64,000 bases of DNA from Apricaphanius iberus. Taxonomy: Eukaryota > Chordata > Actinopteri > Cyprinodontiformes > Aphaniidae. The stretch lies in assembly GCA_028564705.1 (NCBI GenBank), contig JAPXFQ010001704.1, positions 620,001 through 684,000 on the forward strand, in the 5' to 3' direction. The translations under genes were made by a program, and so were the position numbers. Shown here piece by piece: positions 35,469 through 46,225 of this stretch; within the stretch, counting starts at the first letter, position 1; the number at the start of each line of letters is the position of its first letter. A model generated the notes under the pieces. It was given only the letters and a program-made list of their open reading frames with translations. It had not been told where the DNA came from and did not search any database.

Positions 35469-36195
35469 TTAAAGGAAACGTATGTAGGATTGTGGCCAAA
35501 AGCGGTACTGCAATCACATTCAAAATACTGTAGAACTGTGTATCCCTTCCTGACTCGAGGTTGCCAGCTGCTGCGGGATCCAGCAGGAACGGCTGACCCT
35601 AACTAAATAACATTAGCAATGGTCATACAGGTTAACTTGCAGCATGTGTAGTCCACAATGTACGCGAAGAACAAATGAGGAATTATTTATACCGAGGTAT
35701 AGGCTACTCAATACGTCTCCATTACGTTTCACATTGCCAGAATCGACGTGCTGTTGTTTTCCTCGACAGTTCAGCATAATGACAAAGAAACGGGCCTTGA
35801 TGCTAATGTTAGCAATGACGACTCGTCGTTTTTATCTCCCAAACAAGTCCTTACCTTTTCAATTTGATGACCAATCTCCTCCATATGCGCTAACGTAACG
35901 TTACTTTCCACGAACATGCATAACTTTGTTAGACTGTCGTGAATATTTGAAATGTCAATTTACATTAAGTACAAGTAAGTTAGCCAAACATAGGTGAATC
36001 TTACCTGTCCAGGAGAAAATTGACGACGTTGACGTCTGTATTCAAATTCTTCTCCATTTTCAGCCGTCTCCATCTTTCAAAGGCATCTCCTATACAAATC
36101 CTTGTTTTATTTCGGACTTTGTCATAACGTATTTCGGATTGATAACGAGGTCTTTTAGGTTTCGTAACGTTATAAACATAAACATAAAGCAACAT
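35469..36195 (-). mobile_element. TTAA-type DNA element carrying exons (right end undefined)
   Basis: The left end is TTAA (35469-35472) followed by AGGAAACGTATGTAGGATTG and TGGCCAAAAGCGGTACTGCA, a start I know from a dispersed TTAA-flanked fish element. On the minus strand the other side encodes a start methionine and a first exon with a good splice donor, and a second small exon-like segment follows. The terminus beyond 36195 was not found, so the element may extend further or be truncated. Kolobok-type or piggyBac-type membership is an inference from TTAA. Confidence 0.5.
36008..36195 (-). pseudogene. first exon of an element-encoded protein with splice donor
   Basis: From the ATG at 36195 the minus strand encodes about 62 residues. 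A basic stretch (KPKRPRYQSEIRYDKVRNKT) precedes GDAFERWRRLKMEKNL and VNFLLDR. The frame then meets GACAG|GTAAGA, a consensus donor, at about 36008, and an in-frame stop follows. Further along the same strand, at about 35899-35864, a 36-base segment sits between a TTAG acceptor and a second AAAAG|GTAAGG donor. I recall similar N-terminal segments in fish proteins from TTAA-type transposons, but the function is unknown. Downstream coding exons and any catalytic domain are missing, so I call it a remnant. It could instead be a real 5' exon of an unknown gene. Confidence 0.4.
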
Positions 36196-37299
36196 TTATG
36201 AGTTTATGGCTGACTGAGTAATTGAAACAGAAAAAAATAATAAAAATATGTGAAACAATCAAGTTAAACTGTTATCACTATTCTATGATAGACACACAGA
36301 ATTTATCAGACAGGTATAGTGAGCAACCTCCCATTTTTTGAGCCAATAATGTGACTTGTTGAATTGTCTGATTTGAATCTGGTATAAGCTTGATACTAAT
36401 TAATGTATGTATTTCTGTTTTTAATATATGGTAAAACATGTTGTATTTTTGTTTTTGATACGTGATTTCCTGTTAATGTGGTATTCAGTGAATACTGAAA
36501 AATAAGATCAGCTTTTCTTTTCAAGCATACATTTTTAAGCACTTCTTCCTAATTTCTTTCATTTAAAACTAAATAAAGATATTTCATTGGTGCTTATTTT
36601 CAATTTGCATGGTTATTAAGCAAAATCCAGTCAAATGCTGGCATGTTGCTGTCCTTTACAGATGGATCTATTTGAAATCCTCCTTTTTTACTGGCACCTT
36701 TTTTGGAAAAAACACCATTTGCTGAATGTGTAGATGATGGTGTGTGGGCATGTGTTTGCCTGTGTGTGCTCCATACAGGTGAATAATTCACAGCATTGCT
36801 GAATATATAGAAATTTAATGAGGCTCTGTCAGAGTGAGAAGTAGCGGAAAGTTTCAGTGGGATCAATAAAACCAATTTCATTCTCAATCTCCTTTATTGA
36901 TGACTTCTGCTGACCAGGAAAAGATGTCTCAGACCTGCACCCCAAAACGTATTTTTTAAGTATGAGCCAGTTATCAGATTTTAGAGACATTATTTTTCAA
37001 TTGAAAACTGTAAAAAAAAATTATACAAAATACATTTTTAAAAGTGCAGGCTTCACACAGACATCTTGGGAGATCTATTTATTTTATAATGATACTGGTA
37101 TAGCTTGGGCTCTTTGAGTTTTTGATACTACTTCATAGATATAATGAGAAACCGGGGCAAATTCAGAGTTCATTCCTTTAAGCAAGGACAAATGCAGTCC
37201 ATAAATGTTCAACATGTTCACCAAGTACTAGAGAGACAAAACCATTTGAACCTTACTGTACCATCTTAGCAAACCTAGAGGAGGTTGATTGTCCTGGAA
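36196..37299. other. unassigned AT-rich sequence
   Basis: No gene or element recognised. A 95-codon minus frame (36600-36887) has no domain I know. Confidence 0.4.
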
Positions 37300-37455
37300 G
37301 GTTGTTTGTCCTGTGTGTCTCTATGTTGTCCTGCGATGGACTGGTGACCTGTCCAAAGTGTAGCCCGCCTCTCACCCTGTGACCACTGGAGATAGACACC
37401 AGCTCTTACTTGACCCTTCAAGGAAAAGCAGGTATAAATAATGAATAGATGGATG
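37300..37455 (+). mobile_element. fish SINE, 3' part, degenerate
   Basis: TTGTTTGTCCTGTGTGTCTC, then CCTGCGATGGACTGGTGACC, then CTGGAGATAGACACCAGCTC and a decayed ATGGATGA tail match the SINE segment at 4637-4759 and extend slightly further 5'. The tRNA-like head is missing. Confidence 0.78.
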
Positions 37456-38920
37456 AATTCTTACTTTATGTTTTGTCTAACTGAACATTTTAAGGCTGAC
37501 ATATTTATAAAAACTTGATGTTTGACTTGGTTATGCAACACAAGGTTGCCCATTTCTAGTCTTGTTTTCATGTGGAAATCCTCTGGGTCCAAACAAGCCT
37601 TTTTCACTCCCGTTGGACTGCAATTAAGCTGGTTGGAGTGATGTGATGCCAGAGGCCTTAGTATGAGCTGCTTCACACAGGTCCACAGAGAAATAACAGA
37701 GCTTACCTCTCTCAAACTCTGTCTCACTCAACCTGCCATCAGAGCCGCTTTTTGACTTATTTTTTTTCTCACTGTCTCAAAGTTTCTTCACTTTCTGTCA
37801 CTTTGCAATCTGGGCTTTTGCTCTGTTTTAAGATAGTTTTCCTTGTCCCTGTCTCGCTCTCTATGCTTCTTCTATTTTGTTGACGTGGTTTTCCGAGCTG
37901 ACTAATTTAAATAAACTGGCAGGGTTTAAATGAATTATTGATCATGTTGCAGGCTTTTAGAGGAAGACTGAGGTCCTATTAATCGTGTTGTGTATTGGAT
38001 TACAGTTATCTTTTAATTAGTCAACGAAAAGGCTGGACAGATCCTTACAGCAGTGCATTCTGCCATAGCTAATTTAGCAAAATGCAAAGTATATATAATC
38101 AAATATGAATGTGTTGTTGCACAACTAATCAAAGAATTGGTTTGTACACTTGAAAGACATAACATTAAATCATCAATAAAGCTTCTTTGGGCCTTTATTT
38201 TGATTATTTTGTGTTTTTCAAACAATGACAATTAGCTCACACCTTCCTCACAATAATACTTTAGATGGATGTGTTTGTTTTAGAGTTTTAACACAGAGTT
38301 ACAATTTTATTCTGTTCTGATTCAAATCATCTCTCACTAAATTTCCGGCATTAAAATGGTTCCATTGTCAGATACGACATCATGTTCATTCAATAAACTT
38401 ATAAGCATTTTCCCCATACATACGTAAAAGCCATTGTTTATTTCAGAACATAAGGAATAGGCAGCCTCCTGAGCACACACTGCGTTTTAGGATTCAGAGG
38501 ATTTCAGGATCACTCTCTAGATGTTTTACATTTTAATCTGAGCAGTTCTTCTCATCTTTCAAACGGATGTTCCATTGCATGGTTCAGTGTACTTAATTTA
38601 TTCAATGAATACATCTTATTTTCCCTTTGCCATTGATTTGTAACACTGCCATAGTATGCACCTTATTGATCCACACCTCTCTTTCCTTTCTTAATCTTCC
38701 TCCTCATCTAAAGCAAACTTCCAGATGCTGCCAGAAGCAGTTAAAAAGAAAAAAAGAGGACACACCAAGAGCAGTAGGAAGTATGCATGGGTAGGTAGAA
38801 CAAGATGAATGATGTGCAAGGTACAAAAGGTTCATAAGTATGATGTTAAGGATGTTTATAGGTTAGAATGACAGTGTGTACTTTCTCTGGCAATAGGGGG
38901 CAGTACAAACCTAAATCATT
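37456..38920. other. unassigned sequence
   Basis: No gene recognised. The block at 37880-38030, with several TAAT cores and TTTAATTAG, has the look of conserved regulatory DNA, but this cannot be judged without a second genome. The paired frames at 38013-38235 are antisense to each other. Confidence 0.35.
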
Positions 38921-39418
38921 GCATTGCATTTTGTATACTTCCTGATAATAAGGAATTACAGTAGTCTAGCCTTGAAGTAACAAATTCATGGACTAGTTTC
39001 TCTGAATCAGTCCTGGACAGGATGTTTCTGATTTTAGCAATATTCCGGAGGTGAAAGAAATAATTCTTATAAACCTGTTTAATATGGGATTTAAATGTCA
39101 TGTCTTGGTCAAAAATTACACCGAGGATCTTTACATTATTATCGGAGGCCAAATGACTGCCATCCAGATGAAGCGATTGATTTAGCAGTTTCCTTTTTAA
39201 AGGTTCTGGTCCAAGGAAAACAACTTCTGTCTTGTCTGAATTTAAAAGTAGAAAAGTCAGATTCATCCAGGTTTTTATGTCTTACAGACATGCTTCTAAT
39301 CTACCTAACTGATCATTAGCATAACAGTGGAAATTCATTCCATGTTGTCTAATTATTTTACCAATTGGAAGCATATATATAGTAAAGAGAATCGGTCCAA
39401 GCACAGAACCCTGTAGTA
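38921..39418 (-). pseudogene. L2-type reverse transcriptase segment (inverted part of a scrambled copy)
   Basis: Read on the minus strand from 39418, the segment begins [18 protein letters not shown]. It continues through a shortened YADD-region neighbourhood and then the open frame at 39266-38921, which contains LNSDKTEVVFLGPEPL, SDNNVKILGVIFDQDM, KSHIKQV and RLDYCNSLLSGS. The order is RT palm to thumb. It stops before [10 protein letters not shown], so neither the RT C-terminus nor a 3'UTR is present. The 55-residue stretch around DNNVKILG is retained here but deleted in the large L2 copy at 61.5 kb. Confidence 0.82.
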
Positions 39419-39676
39419 CTACTTAAGAAACACTCCCTGGATCAAGATGACTTAGGTAACTACAGACCGATATCTAACCTTCCTTTCTTGCCCAAAATTC
39501 TTGAGAAAATAGTTGCTAATCAAGTATGTGAGCATCTAAACAGCAACAACCTGGTTGAAGAATTTCAGTCAGTATTTAGACCTCATTATAGCACTGAAAC
39601 AGTACTGGTAAAAGTTACTAAAAAAAGTTGTAAAAGTTGTAAATTGGCGCTATATAAAAAAAGTGAATTTAATTAA
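39419..39676 (+). pseudogene. L2-type RT N-terminal segment fused to an L2 3' tail
   Basis: The plus strand encodes the earlier part of the RT: KKHSLDQDDLGNYRPIS, then NLPFLPKILEKIVANQV, then LNSNNLVEEFQS and TETVLVKVT, ending near 39620. After a short A-rich junction the sequence becomes GTAAATTGGCGCTATATAAA and AAAGTGAATTTAATTAA, the 3'-terminal box of an L2 element in the same orientation. About 2 kb of the element is therefore missing between RT motif 1 and the tail. The segment abuts the oppositely oriented RT piece at 39418. Confidence 0.82.
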
Positions 39677-41814
39677 TCAGTAATAGTAATTTTACTTGCA
39701 GTAGAATTAGTTTATGTTGTTGTGAACATTTAGAAAAGTAAATAAATCCACAGAGCAGGTGCAGGCAAACAGCAAGTCAGACAGGTGATCTGGGCTTGGA
39801 TGATTCTTCATAATTGTGGGATGCAACACTATAGCCGTGTTCAATAAAATGGTGCCCAGTTTTGTAGGGGAACTCTTAGCAGGACACTCTGGAGAAGACA
39901 AGTCAGGTAAGATGGGTTTACACCATTTAAAATACAATTCACACTAACAATATATCACTATGCCAAATGCATTTGCTCTTTCTTCTAGGTAGAACCAAAC
40001 ATATTCCACCAGCTGGAACCAATCAAATACACAATCAGACATCTGACAAACAAAATCCAGCAGAAATGCAATTCAATGTGCAAAATAAATAAAGTGTACT
40101 TGTCTAAAAGGTTGTTTCATTCATTGCTGCTAGAAGTAAGCTACCCCATGGTGTGAAAATGTAAAAAATTGTCACTGTTAACAATGTAATTATCAACTCA
40201 TTGCACAAAGCTCTGACCCACCTGAAAAAGCCGGGAAGGGGTCAGTGGTCTGAGGATCAGGTTCTTTAATTCCTCCAGTACTTTTAAAATCTGCCTGGAA
40301 GGACAAGCTGGAGCTGTAAGGAGTGGACCCCCACCTGTGTGTTGTGTATTGCCCGATGTAATATTCCAATATAAAATTACATGTTTGTATTAGCTATGAG
40401 AAGAAAATCATAATTCTCAGAAATAAAGCCTGGAAAACACCAGTTTATGTGTAATTAATCTATATGATATGCTTGAGTAGGTGAATTTAGTTTCCCACAT
40501 AACTAAAATTTTTCATAAAAACTATTTTTTAGGTTCTGGGAGGAGCCAAGAGTCAGAGTGGGAAGGGATGTTGGTTCTTGCTGTTAGAATGTCTGTGGTG
40601 TTAAAAGGATAGTTATATATATTTATACCTGATGTGAGGGTTTGTATATGTTTTTAAAATGTGTTTGTTAAATGTTGAAGTAATGTAATTTGTCGTATGA
40701 TTATTGAATAGGGCTAGTAATAGTAATGCACTCTCACAAGGTTGATTCCAGAGTGATAATGAGTTCCACAGTATAAAAGGAGCCATTTACCAGCAAACTG
40801 TGTTGCTGTCAGAACTCTGCACACATGTGAGCACTACTGAAAATGAAAAAGGGAAGAGCAGTATCCACCAAAACTTATTTTCGTAATTTCTGTTGCTGTG
40901 CCTCCTACCGCTAACGGTTCCAGTTTAACAGGCATCATCCTTCTAAATGCCTGTTTGGTAGGTGTTTTACAACAGGTCTAACTTAGACCTCACCAGGGGG
41001 AAATGGAGAATAAGGAACTTCCTATTCAGGGTCTCTATCATTTACAAACACAGCTTGGCTCCCTCTTCATCTCTTACTGCCCCTCTTTGTTCTGTCAGGC
41101 TAGAATAATAACCATCCATGGCTTTTTGTGTCCAGAATAAGCTTGGCCATGCCTCTTTGTAGCAACCTCAAGATGCTGGCTAAGCCATCATCTCTCTGTC
41201 TTTTCTACCTGTTACGATGATTGATGCCGGCGTGGGTCCTGTGCTCATTTTTGGGGAGGAGGCACTGCAATGTTAAGGAGCACTAGCTACCGCTTCCTGT
41301 TATAAGTTTTAGGACTGTAGCTGCTCACAATCTCTTGAGACAAGTATGGAAGAAAAAAAATCACTCTTCCACAAAGCTGTGACACACACACACACATCTT
41401 TTAAAAGGAAACTTTATTTTTTCCAACCGGGACCTTATTTCTAGCAAATATCATGTTCATTTACTCACCCAGACAAGTTTGGAGCAACTTGGAGCCGTTA
41501 GGCATGAGTTTATATTGAGTCGCGATCAGCATATATCCATATGATGGGAGTCAATCAGGGCTGGAGTTCGGCACCTGTATTAAGGCATTATCTGCCCCAA
41601 AACGGCTTCATTTAGTCATATTTTCTTATGAATAGTTAGCGATATTCCCCCTGTGAGTTCAGAACATCTTGGAGGTTCTAAGGTATAAGCATCTGAGGAT
41701 TTTACAGGCTTTAAATGCAACTGATTCCAATTTACACTAACCTGAGATTTCAATGATGCTGCAGTCACAAGTTCTGTCTAGCCGACCGCCATAGAGCACA
41801 GAGTGAAATGACCT
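39677..41814. other. unassigned sequence with a possible LTR-like block
   Basis: No gene recognised. At 40540-40931 a GTATAAAAGG TATA-like box (about 40772) followed by 160 bp ending GTTTAACA is arranged like the 3' half of an LTR, but no AATAAA, second copy or target duplication is visible. The block at 41470-41800 has even composition and may be an unrecognised repeat. Confidence 0.3.
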
Positions 41815-42015
41815 TGCACACACACTCACACCAAAAGAAAATTTAGAGAGACCAACAGTCATGTGTCTCGACTGTGGGAAGAAGGCAGGATACCCAGATG
41901 GAATCCATGCATTCACAGGGAGAACATGCAAACTCCATGCAGAAGGACCCTAGCCCGGGATTCAAACCCAGGACCTTCTTGCTGCCAGGCAACAGTGCCA
42001 TCAGCTGCCCTACAA
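41815..42015 (-). mobile_element. fish SINE, 5' half with tRNA-like head, antisense
   Basis: Reading the minus strand from 42015, a tRNA-like head contains CTGTTGCCTGGCAGCAAGAA and GGTCCTGGGTTTGAATCCCG. GGGTTTGAATCCC fits a pol III B box. Then come GGAGTTTGCATGTTCTCCCT and the CCACAGTCGAGACACATGAC region. This is the front half of the same family as 4637-4759 and 37300-37455. The 3' half with the ATGG tail is absent. Confidence 0.8.
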
Positions 42016-42536
42016 TAGTATTTAAGTATAATAAATGTTTGGTTTATTACATATTTGAGCTGTCAGTATAACTTATAGTTAATTGAGCTTATATCCCCAG
42101 ATGTTCAGCTGATCACAAAGTGTGAAAACAATAAATAAAATCAGGCATACTTCAAAACGTCTCAGGACTTGGTGTTACACGAAGATGTAAAAATCTAAAT
42201 TGGGAGAAAATAGTAGTGGAAAATGCTGTCAATATAATTAGTGTAATAAAAAAACAATCATATGAAAACTATTTGATTATTTTGCTATCCATACTTTTTA
42301 TAGTTTTCACTAAATTGTTGCAGTAAGTTAAATAATTTTTACTTGTAGTTTTTTGCAACTCAGTTTTCTGACTGGATTGAATGTGAAGTTAAAGTTTGAA
42401 CTAAAATAAGACATGGATGCCCCTGTTTATTATTAAAGAAGCTACAAAAAAGGGTACATATTCAACAGGATAACATATTCTCATCAAGTCAGTCATGCTT
42501 TAGCTGATACTAAGATTAGTTTCTGTGCATGCAGAC

Positions 42537-42537
<1 letters not shown>
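42016..42537. other. unassigned AT-rich sequence
   Basis: Nothing recognised. Confidence 0.4.

Positions 42538-42571
<34 letters not shown>
42538..42571. repeat. (GT)n microsatellite
   Basis: About 17 uninterrupted GT units. Confidence 0.97.
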
Positions 42572-42574
<3 letters not shown>

Positions 42575-43989
42575 ACAAACTCAGACCCCATAGAGTCAAG
42601 CAGAGGCTCTCACCTAATGGGAAACTTATCTCTCTTGAACACACGGCGACCGTAACTGACCTTCACCACCTGCTAATTGGCATAGGCAGGTTTTAGCTTT
42701 TACAAGACTGCAGTCAAGTGTGCGTGTGCTCAAACGTACACGTTTGTCTTAGATTGCAAGAGGAAAAGTTGAGCAAACGTCTGCCCTTGCATCCTATTCC
42801 AATTACCTTATTTAACCCTTTCAGGACCTCTTTTCCCGCCTCCTCAGCCTAGAAGCACCACTTACTGTGAAGTATTATATTCTTCTTGTGAGCCTGTCAC
42901 TCTTACCAATTATAAACTCAGTTTTCCAGTCTGCTTTCATTCTTTCAACAATTTTCTTGTGGTTTTTGAGGGCACTTGTAAGGCAGAGTCAAGTTTAAGC
43001 TGTGAGAGTGAATCATGGTTGAAATAAACATAAAGTTAAAGGATCATAAAACAGGCAGGGAATGATATTCCAGTAAAATTAAATCCTGTTTTTACAGTGG
43101 TTCATGAGTTAATGAGTTTAACTCAATAAAGAGGTTATGGCAGGTTATGTTACTGCCAAAACCTCCAGATCTGGGAACTGAAATCTGTCTCCAGTTCTCG
43201 GATGGATGGATGGATGGATGGATATTTAAAAAGATGAAGTGATAGCTAATCAGATGTATAAACATCTTAAATACCATACTTTTCCAGAAAAGGTAGGAAC
43301 CCATAATAAGGGATTCAGTAATGGTGCTTCTCTCTAGAAGAAGCCTCATACTGTATGTTGTCTGCTGCTGTTATATAAAAAAGAATGAGTAAAGAAATCT
43401 CCTTCTTCTTCTTTCTTGTGGTTTTAAAAAACAAAACAAATTGTTTTTGTACTCAACCTCTTGTCTAAAGAATATAAAAAAACATTTTCTGACCTTCAGG
43501 ATGTTGTTTTTGCATCATTGGATGTTAAATCAAACTGACGGTAAATCCTTAAATTGCCTAATTTATCCAATGCCAATAATAGCTGTCAACTGTGTTCCTT
43601 TGCATTAGAATAAGCCTGTGACATTAAACTTTTCCAGCAGTAAGAACATTAATCATTGTAGTGGAATGGCCTTAGAACCAATTGCTTTAACTGCTTTCCC
43701 TTCAGAATGAAAAGACGAAACGATCAAACTCAGTGCAACCGAGCTTGCCACATCATGCCTCCCCGTAATAGGAGAAAGACAACATTACACATTGCTTCCT
43801 CATTCCCTGAATTATTCAGTCGCACCTCAGGCTATTGTCTGTTGATGTTTCTGGATTTATCCAATCTACAACTGACAATCCTGACACTAGCTGCATCTAA
43901 GACACCCTGTCCCACCAGCACTCCTAATCATCACTATTTTATCATGTGGATGTGTCAGTTTTAATATTCATAGCGAGGAAAGCGCTGTG
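42572..43989. other. unassigned sequence with a short GATG repeat
   Basis: No gene recognised. GGATGGATGG repeats occupy 43200-43223 and may be the relic of a SINE tail. Overlapping frames at 43092-43349 (minus) and 43707-43964 (plus) have no known domains. Confidence 0.4.
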
Positions 43990-44260
43990 AAGTTGGCTGT
44001 GTAGTTATTTCATCTGATTCTCTTCCCAGATGTTGTAAAACATAGCTGAGCGATTAGCATACTCCATTTGGAAATAAATGTAATAATGATTTCATGAAGC
44101 CACACCCGCTAATGCGTGAGCATTTTCATTATTATGGGACATCAGGCGATATATTGTGGCTGCTGGCTAAAGATATGTTCTGTTTACATATGCAAATGGG
44201 AGCTGAATGACTGAAAATCTTAAAGGCTTTAGTGATTTGAATTATCCATCCAATTCCGAT
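43990..44260. promoter_or_regulatory. candidate conserved non-coding / enhancer-like block
   Basis: The segment has balanced composition, no open frame and dense homeodomain-type cores: GATTAGCATA, AATGATTTCATG, CATTATTATGG. It also has a perfect POU octamer ATGCAAAT at about 44190-44197 within ACATATGCAAATGGGAG. No transposon signature is visible. This is a guess from texture and motifs only; such motifs also occur by chance in AT-rich DNA. Confidence 0.25.
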
Positions 44261-45839
44261 TGCCCAAAAAACACTCAACTTATCCAGCTTTAGGCACTAA
44301 TTTGTTTTCAGTGTAACATTTAATGACATTAAAGTAGTTTGACTAAGCCATTAATAGTGTTTCCAGACCACTTGGTGTGCAATCTCGAATTTGTTGTTTA
44401 AAAATCACAAAAAGCCCAATGCTTGCTACTCAGTACAAACAGAATAGTAGTTTAATTTTTGTCATTACAAACATCTTGTTGAACTCAGTTCTCAAAGCTG
44501 GTCACATACTAGAAACAGGATTTTACAGATAAAAGCAGAGAGTGAACCTGAGCAATTAAACGTGGGAGCTCGTCCTTCTGCCATCATGTTTTCTACCTAG
44601 CTGGACTGTGCTTCAACCAGTAAGAGCAGCTGTCCCTCAGCAGGTGTGAAGCCCACACACATGCTACGAACAGGAAATAACAGCTTCACCTAGGCCAACA
44701 CTCACCTGTGCTCCATCCTGACTTTCTCTCCATTTATCTGTAGGGGAGAATGCCTCAAAATTTAAAAAACACAAGCTTCCCCTTTTGTGTCCTCTCCCTG
44801 ACGTTTTCCTCTTAACCTTAGCTGTTGTTTTACAATGTATTTCATTTATTTATTTATTTACTTTTCACAGTTATTAAACAAGTTTCCTTTCTACACGGTC
44901 TGCATATTTTCTGCCAGCTGGAGCAGAGTGTAAAACACAGCACAATGGTTTAGGCTCATAGCTATGGAGCTCTGTGAGTCTGTGCCTCTATTTTTGAGCT
45001 TTGGAAAATGCCAACTGGATGCTGTCTGGATTTTGAATGCATAATTTATCGATTGTCCTATTGACCTCCATGTTCTAAAGCAGAAACTGCAAAAAGCAAG
45101 AACAAAACATATTAATTTGGGGAAACTAGATGTAGATCCAGTTTTCTTCAATGTTAACAATTTAGAAATTGCATTGCCTAATTAACACTTGTGGAATAAT
45201 TTTTTTTCACAAATTCTGAGGGCCATTAATCAGGATATTTTACAGTTAAAACATTTCTTGGATTTGTATGGTACAGACTAGGTTTAGTGTTATGTTAAAG
45301 AATAGCTTTATACTTGCTTTGTGCTATAGTCAGGGTTTTTTACCCTTTGGTTTTAGAGAGCTTTGTAAAATTTTGGGTTCATTGTAGATACACAACATTA
45401 CCACTTAAAGATCTCCTTCACTGGTGTTTGTCAGTTTTTGTCAAATAAAATAACAAAACTATTCCCAATCTATTTCAGCTTACGCCAGTTCAGTGTGGGA
45501 TGAGCACTGATGAGCAGAGAGGCTCATGACAACCTCCGTAGACCGGGAGATTTAACCAGCGGCGAATTACGGTGCTGATATTATAATTCATGGTTTGAGT
45601 GTAGTTTATGTTTGAGGATAGTTAAACAGCATCTCTGGATGGATGTGGTCACAGATATTAGCTGTAAGCCCAGGTAGTTAATTTCATTGTCATGGCACAT
45701 TTTTTTTTTTTTTATCCCATGTTTTTTTCCCATTATTTATCACCCAGTGCTCCTACCTAGTTCTAGTTCTGGGCATTGCTCTCTCTCTGCTAACTGTGGG
45801 AGGGCCCTGCACTGAGCTCAAGCCTCCTTCTTGCCTGAG
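44261..45839. other. unassigned sequence
   Basis: No gene recognised. The 89-codon minus frame (44891-45160) has no family I know. A (TTTA)n patch lies near 44844-44860 and a T-run near 45700. Confidence 0.4.
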
Positions 45840-46225
45840 GAGTGGACAGGCCCTACTTTTCACCTGAAGGGGGCAGGGTTTCCCCAGCTGGACATAGTGC
45901 GTGGAATGATCACGTTATTCCACCCAGATCCTCCCCAACCCTTCGGGCGCCCAAGGCAGTATACAGCCCAGAACTGATGCATGTTTTTTGTGGGAGTAGT
46001 ACTCAAGGAAGCATGGGGAACATGCAAACTCCACACAGAAAGGCCCTTTCGCCAACCCCACCTAGAGTGTGGGTGCTGATGTGGGTGCTGATGATATGGA
46101 GGAACAATACCAGAGTGTGGGTGCTGATGATCTGGAGGAACAAACACACCCCGGCAGGAATTGAACCCAGAACCTTCTAGCTGTGAGGTGAGCTGCACTA
46201 CCAGCTGCGCCACCATGCTCTCCAC
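45840..46225 (-). mobile_element. SINE-like repeat with tRNA-like head, antisense
   Basis: On the minus strand from 46225: GGTGGCGCAGCTGGTAGTGC, a tRNA-like start, then AGCTAGAAGGTTCTGGGTTC and AATTCCTGCC, covering a B box, then GGAGTTTGCATGTTCCCC (about 46035-46015). The body continues towards 45840 with CCGCCCGAAGGG-like GC-rich sequence that differs from the copy at 41815-42015, so this is a related subfamily. An internal direct duplication lies at 46066-46142. Confidence 0.65.
46066..46142. repeat. short tandem duplication inside the SINE-like repeat
   Basis: GTGGGTGCTGATG occurs three times. The longer unit GTGGGTGCTGATGAT(A/C)TGG plus AGGAACA occurs twice (46081-46106 and 46117-46142). 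Confidence 0.85.

Noticed and set aside
40540..40931. A third solo LTR
   Set aside because: A TATA-like box and a CA end exist, but no AATAAA, no target duplication and no second copy were found.
42538..42571. Regular repeats that might suggest a CRISPR array (also 49684-49744)
   Set aside because: They are plain dinucleotide microsatellites with no spacers, in DNA that is clearly vertebrate.
44891..45160. 89-codon minus-strand frame as a gene
   Set aside because: I recognise no homology, and there are no splice or promoter signals. Length is compatible with chance.
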